Below, piece after piece: positions 6,080 to 8,775 of a DNA stretch of 8,775 nt. Under the pieces are notes generated by a model. It saw only the letters and a program-made list of their open reading frames with translations, had not been told where the DNA came from and did no database searches. The translations under genes were made by a program, and so were the position numbers. The stretch lies in contig CAZNEZ010000068.1 of the NCBI GenBank assembly GCA_964572475.1, positions 1 through 8,775 on the forward strand, in the 5' to 3' direction. The DNA is from CAZNEZ01 sp964572475. GTDB lineage: Bacteria > Bacillota > Clostridia > Lachnospirales > Lachnospiraceae. Every line of letters starts with the position of its first letter. Position 1 is the stretch's first letter.

Positions 6080-6505
6080 ATGGCTGTTAAAATTACATTA
6101 TTTATTGCATTAGTTCTTAGTATTGTTATTCCATTTGCTGCATTTGCAATTGGTGAAAAAAGTAAAGGTCGTTATAAAAAATCACTTGCTTTCAACGTTG
6201 TTGCATTCTTCGGTATCTTACTTGTAGGTACTTTTGTATTATTCAGTGGTAATGCTCAGGCAGCTGAAACTGCTACTGCTTCAGCTGGTATTGCAACTGG
6301 TCTTGGTTATATTGCTGCTGCTCTTGTTACTGGTTTATCTTGTATTGGTGGTGGTATTGCCGTTGCTAGTGCTGCTAGTGCTGCTCTTGGTGCAATTAGT
6401 GAAGATTCATCTATTCTTGGTAAATCACTTATTTTTGTTGGTCTTGCCGAAGGTGTTGCTCTCTACGGATTAATTATTTCATTCATGATCTTAGGTAAAC
6501 TTTAA
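6080..6505 (+). CDS. ntpK: V-type ATP synthase subunit K (proteolipid, c-ring)
   Basis: Subunit K forms the rotating membrane ring that carries H+ or Na+ past subunit I. The 141-residue product has four hydrophobic segments: about 4-24, 37-56, 72-104 and 116-139. The C-terminal pair is a typical c-subunit hairpin: a glycine-rich helix (GLSCIGGGIAVASAASAALG, 85-104), a short polar loop SEDSSILGK (107-115), and a final helix with the ion-binding Glu124 in VGLAEGVALYGLI (120-132). The N-terminal pair is unlike a c-subunit repeat. It lacks the glycine pattern and any buried carboxylate, has a basic loop (EKSKGRYKKS, 26-35) and ends in SGNAQA-AE (56-63), which resembles a signal-peptidase site. 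Codons are strongly biased to GCT, GGT and GTT, suggesting high expression. By eye, neither Gln nor Ser/Thr Na+ ligands of known sodium c-rings line up (Val95, Gly125), so H+ is more likely, but this is an inference. Confidence 0.94.
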   Translation: MAVKITLFIALVLSIVIPFAAFAIGEKSKGRYKKSLAFNVVAFFGILLVGTFVLFSGNAQAAETATASAGIATGLGYIAAALVTGLSCIGGGIAVASAASAALGAISEDSSILGKSLIFVGLAEGVALYGLIISFMILGKL

Positions 6506-6511
6506 TCACTA

Positions 6512-6524
6512 ACCGTCATACGGT
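6512..6524 (+). repeat. Small hairpin between ntpK and the subunit F gene
   Basis: ACCGT and ACGGT form a 5-bp perfect stem around the loop CAT in the 35-base gap after the ntpK stop. There is no T run, so it is not a terminator. A stem at this place could protect or mark the 3' end of a processed ntpK message, or modulate access to the next ribosome binding site seven bases further on. It is short enough to be chance. Confidence 0.4.
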
Positions 6525-6530
6525 GGAAAT

Positions 6531-6534
6531 GGAG
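6531..6534 (+). promoter_or_regulatory. Ribosome binding site deciding the start of subunit F
   Basis: GGAG stands six bases before the ATG at 6541. The earlier in-frame GTG (6523) and ATG (6529) have no site at workable distance and would add MEMESD, which F subunits do not have. Confidence 0.7.
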
Positions 6535-6540
6535 TCAGAT

Positions 6541-6849
6541 ATGCGTTCATACATAATTAGTGATAATGTGGACACTTTCGCCGGAATGAGACTTGCAGGA
6601 GTGGACGGTGTTGTTGTTCACGAGAAACAGGAACTTATTGACGAACTTGATAAGGTGTTCAAAGATAAGGATATAGGTATTGTTTTAATTACTGAACTTC
6701 TTGTTAAGAAATTTCCTGATATCATTTATAATATTAAACTTAATCAGAGACAGCCTCTCATTGTAGAGATTCCTGATAGACATGGCAGTGAAAAACCTGC
6801 CAACTTTATAACTTCATACATTAGTGAAGCTATTGGTCTTAAACTATAA
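6541..6849 (+). CDS. ntpG: V-type ATP synthase subunit F
   Basis: Subunit F is a small Rossmann-like protein of the central rotor stalk that binds subunit D inside the catalytic head. In Enterococcus it is called NtpG, while other annotations use AtpF or NtpF for the same family. The 102-residue product has the family length and pattern. A first strand YIISD (4-8) is followed by the hallmark DTFAGMRLAGVDG (11-23), in which the G-x-R-L-A-G core is nearly invariant. A strand IGIVLITE (44-51) and the stretch PLIVEIPDRHG (74-84) with its conserved I-P come next. The C-terminal helix is IGLKL-terminated and would contact the rotor. The start at 6541 is decided by the GGAG site. The gene sits between K and E, whereas in Enterococcus it lies just before A. 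Confidence 0.93.
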   Translation: MRSYIISDNVDTFAGMRLAGVDGVVVHEKQELIDELDKVFKDKDIGIVLITELLVKKFPDIIYNIKLNQRQPLIVEIPDRHGSEKPANFITSYISEAIGLKL

Positions 6850-6861
6850 TTATTTAGAGAA

Positions 6862-6868
6862 GAGGTGA
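6862..6868 (+). promoter_or_regulatory. Ribosome binding site deciding the TTG start of subunit E
   Basis: GAGGTGA is followed after five bases by TTG at 6874. The in-frame GTG at 6865 lies inside this very site and therefore cannot be the start it serves. The same GAGGTGA-TTG arrangement precedes subunit I. Confidence 0.75.
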
Positions 6869-6873
6869 TACCA

Positions 6874-7446
6874 TTGACAACAGAGGAAAAACTCAAACAT
6901 TTTTCAACCATTACCGTTGAAAATGTTCATACGGATATGTTAAATACTACAAATGAATACAAAGCTACTGTTGATAAGCTTTATGAAGAACATGTAAAGC
7001 AAGCTACAGAGCAATGTGAACTTGAAGAAAAAATTGCTGTTGATGGACTTAAACGTAAGGCCAGTACGGAATTCAGTGCTGAGCATTCGCATATAAAAAG
7101 AAAAATAACCAGAAAGCAGAATGAACTTAAGGATAAATTATATCAGGAAGTTACACAGTTGCTTCAAGATTATCGCAAATCACCAGCTTATACTGAGCTT
7201 TTATTAAATCAAATTAAAGAAGCCCTTTTAGTCGCTAGGGATGATACTATTAATATTTATATTGACCCTGAAGACAATCATCTTTTTGAGAATCTTTGTT
7301 CTCAGAGCAACTTCCAGCTTACACTAAGCGAGAGTTCATTTATGGGTGGAATTAAAGCTGTAATTCCATCAAGAAATATTCTCATAGACAATTCATTTGC
7401 CTCCAAATTAGCTGAAAGCAAAGAAAAATACATTATAACGTTTTAG
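6874..7446 (+). CDS. ntpE: V-type ATP synthase subunit E (peripheral stalk)
   Basis: Subunit E pairs with the G/H subunit in the peripheral stalks and contacts the top of the A/B head. The 190-residue product has the expected two-part build. Residues 25 to about 100 are a long charged helix for the stalk coiled coil (EYKATVDKLYEEHVKQATEQ, KITRKQNELKDKLYQEVTQL). From about 103 the protein is globular: YTELLLNQIKEALLVARDD (106-124), strand INIYIDPED (126-134), then the family's C-terminal signature FMGGIKAV (156-163) and ILIDNSFASKLAE (169-181). This corresponds to the G-G-x(n)-v-D-N-S/T-F-x-x-R/K-L pattern. Starting at TTG is chosen from the GAGGTGA site; the product begins MTTEEKLKHF. Its TAG stop is part of the ribosome binding site of the following ntpA gene, so translation is likely coupled. 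Confidence 0.93.
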   Translation: MTTEEKLKHFSTITVENVHTDMLNTTNEYKATVDKLYEEHVKQATEQCELEEKIAVDGLKRKASTEFSAEHSHIKRKITRKQNELKDKLYQEVTQLLQDYRKSPAYTELLLNQIKEALLVARDDTINIYIDPEDNHLFENLCSQSNFQLTLSESSFMGGIKAVIPSRNILIDNSFASKLAESKEKYIITF

Positions 7447-7451
7447 GAGGT
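7444..7451 (+). promoter_or_regulatory. Ribosome binding site of subunit A overlapping the ntpE stop
   Basis: TAGGAGGT contains the TAG stop of ntpE and stands six bases before the GTG at 7458. The arrangement suits termination-reinitiation between E and A and supports the GTG start. Confidence 0.8.
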
Positions 7452-7457
7452 AAAACC

Positions 7458-8775
7458 GTGGAAAAAGCTAATAAAATCTATGGAATTAACGGACCCGTTA
7501 TCTATATTAAAGGCAAAACAGCTCTTACTATGGGTGAAATGGTTTACGTTGGTGAAGAGAAGCTTGTAGGTGAAGTTATCTCCCTTAACTCCAACATGAC
7601 TACTATTCAAGTTTATGAAGAGACTAGTGGTTTAAAACCGGGAGATCTTGTTTATTCATCAGGAAGTGCTATTTTCGTAACACTTGCACCTGGTATAATT
7701 AACAACATTTTTGATGGTATTGAGCGTCCTCTTTCAGAGATTGCTAAAGATGCCGGAATATATATAAGCAGAGGTATCAGCGTTGATTCACTTGATACTT
7801 CAAAGCTTTGGGATGTTCATGTTACTCTTCAAGAAGGACAGAGCGTATTCCCTGGTACCATTATTGCTGAAGTTCCTGAATCTACAGCAATAATACATAA
7901 ATCTATGGTTCCTCCTAATACTGAAGGTACTGTAATTAGTGTTGTTGCTGATGGTAAGTATACAATCAATGATACTATTGCTGTAATAAAATTAAACAAT
8001 GGCCAAGAAAGAAACCTTACACTTTCACAAAAATGGCCAATAAGAGTTCCTAGACCTACTGCTAAAAGATTTGCTGCAACAAGACCTCTTATAACAGGTC
8101 AGAGAATTCTGGATACTTTGTTCCCTATCGCTAAAGGTGGTACAGCTTGTATTCCTGGCGGATTTGGAACTGGTAAAACAATGACTCAGCATCAGATAGC
8201 AAAATGGTCAGATGCAGATATTATTATCTATATTGGATGTGGTGAGCGTGGAAATGAGATGACTCAGGTTCTTGAGGATTTCTCTAAGCTTGTTGATCCT
8301 AAATCTGGCAATAAGCTTATGGCTAGAACCTGTCTTATTGCAAATACAAGTAATATGCCTGTTGCGGCTCGTGAGGCTAGTATCTATACCGGTATTACTC
8401 TTGCTGAATACTATAGAGACATGGGTTATCATGTTGCTATTATGGCTGATTCAACATCAAGATGGGCCGAAGCTCTTAGAGAATTATCTGGACGTCTTGA
8501 AGAAATGCCAGCAGAAGAAGGCTTTCCTGCCTATCTTGCAAGTAAGCTTTCCGCTTTCTATGAAAGAGCTGGTTACTTTGGTAATCTTAATGGCACAGAA
8601 GGTTCTGTCTCTATTATTGGAGCTGTTTCACCTCAGGGTGGTGACTTTTCTGAACCTGTAACACAGAATACTAAGCGTTTTGTAAGATGTTTCTGGGGAC
8701 TTGATAAATCCCTTGCTTATGCAAGACATTTTCCTGCTATTCACTGGCTTACAAGTTATAGTGAGTACCTTACAG
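7458..8775 (+). CDS. ntpA: V-type ATP synthase catalytic subunit A (5' part, runs off the window)
   Basis: Subunit A hydrolyses or makes ATP in the A3B3 head. The window shows 439 codons of an expected 580-590; the reading frame is open to the right edge, so the gene is cut by the window and not broken. It starts at GTG with VEKANKIYGINGPVIYIKG, the normal N-terminal barrel of the family. A V/A-type-specific non-homologous region lies at about 110-185. The P-loop GGFGTGKT is at 234-241 and is preceded by LFPIAKGGTACIP. It is followed by TQHQIAKW, the catalytic-glutamate motif GERGNEMT at 262-269 (Glu263) and the Walker B stretch VAIMADSTSRWAEALRE with Asp331. Then come GRLEEMPAEEGFPAYLAS and the region SIIGAVSPQGGDFSEPVT. 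All catalytic residues that lie in this part are present, so the enzyme should be active. Subunits B and D are expected next. Confidence 0.98.
   Translation, partial: MEKANKIYGINGPVIYIKGKTALTMGEMVYVGEEKLVGEVISLNSNMTTIQVYEETSGLKPGDLVYSSGSAIFVTLAPGIINNIFDGIERPLSEIAKDAGIYISRGISVDSLDTSKLWDVHVTLQEGQSVFPGTIIAEVPESTAIIHKSMVPPNTEGTVISVVADGKYTINDTIAVIKLNNGQERNLTLSQKWPIRVPRPTAKRFAATRPLITGQRILDTLFPIAKGGTACIPGGFGTGKTMTQHQIAKWSDADIIIYIGCGERGNEMTQVLEDFSKLVDPKSGNKLMARTCLIANTSNMPVAAREASIYTGITLAEYYRDMGYHVAIMADSTSRWAEALRELSGRLEEMPAEEGFPAYLASKLSAFYERAGYFGNLNGTEGSVSIIGAVSPQGGDFSEPVTQNTKRFVRCFWGLDKSLAYARHFPAIHWLTSYSEYLT

Noticed and set aside
6234..6473. A 79-codon frame rich in Leu and Val inside ntpK
   Set aside because: It is the out-of-frame reading of repeated GCT/GGT/GTT codons in ntpK; a low-complexity shadow.
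6523..6540. GTG 6523 or ATG 6529 as start of subunit F
   Set aside because: No ribosome binding site at suitable distance, and the added residues are not part of the family; the ATG at 6541 fits both.
6865..6873. GTG at 6865 as start of subunit E
   Set aside because: The GTG is inside the GAGGTGA Shine-Dalgarno sequence that serves the TTG at 6874.
8157..8180. P-loop GGFGTGKT as a defective or unusual Walker A
   Set aside because: It differs slightly from the commoner GPFGSGKT but keeps G-x-x-x-x-G-K-T, so it is a normal functional variant.
8208..8661. Open frames overlapping ntpA on both strands (8208-8432 minus, 8272-8661 plus)
   Set aside because: Both lie within the well-conserved catalytic domain of subunit A and are shadows of it.
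1..8775. Mobile elements, CRISPR arrays, toxin-antitoxin or other defence systems
   Set aside because: No transposase, terminal repeats, spaced direct repeats or candidate toxin/antitoxin pairs were seen; apart from a small ORF the genes are recognised housekeeping types.

Overview
This window looks like a housekeeping stretch of chromosome from a low-GC, Gram-positive anaerobe of the class Clostridia, and the family Lachnospiraceae is my best guess. The DNA is AT-rich. Ribosome binding sites are strong (AGGAGG, AAGGAGGT), and TTG and GTG starts are used. A lysine tRNA has no encoded CCA. The energy enzyme is a V/A-type ATPase rather than an F-type one. The taxonomic call rests on this general style and on remembered likeness of the V-ATPase proteins; no search was run.

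Layout. Positions 13-85 hold tRNA-Lys(CUU), read leftward from a good sigma-A-type promoter at 121-149. A second promoter at 188-216, pointing the other way, serves a 434-residue AI-2E family (UPF0118/PerM-like) membrane transporter at 306-1610. A 46-codon, lysine-rich small ORF of unknown function follows at 1647-1787. It ends one base from the stop codon of trmB, the tRNA (guanine-N7) methyltransferase, which is read leftward at 1789-2427.

The control region at 2428-2699 lies between trmB and the divergent ATPase operon. It holds the likely trmB promoter and a near-perfect 23-bp dyad at 2619-2641 that is not explained by any gene.

From 2700 to the right edge runs one tight rightward operon for a V/A-type H+ or Na+ ATPase: a peripheral-stalk coiled-coil subunit (G/H type), C, I, K, F, E and the first 439 codons of catalytic subunit A. 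Subunits B and D are presumably beyond the edge. The A, E, F, C and G/H proteins build the soluble head, central-stalk connector and peripheral stalks. Subunits I and K form the ion-translocating membrane part. In a fermentative anaerobe such an enzyme usually pumps ions at the cost of ATP, but it can run as a synthase.

Start sites were decided mainly from Shine-Dalgarno spacing. That moves five starts inward from the longest open frame: trmB, G/H, F and E by shortening, and I by accepting TTG instead of a later ATG as the true start.

I saw no mobile element, CRISPR array, phage gene, defence system or clearly undescribed system. The most interesting points are the proteolipid K subunit (an N-terminal hairpin with no ion-binding carboxylate, ending in a signal-peptidase-like AQA site), the dyad before the operon, the rearranged subunit order and the unassigned small ORF.
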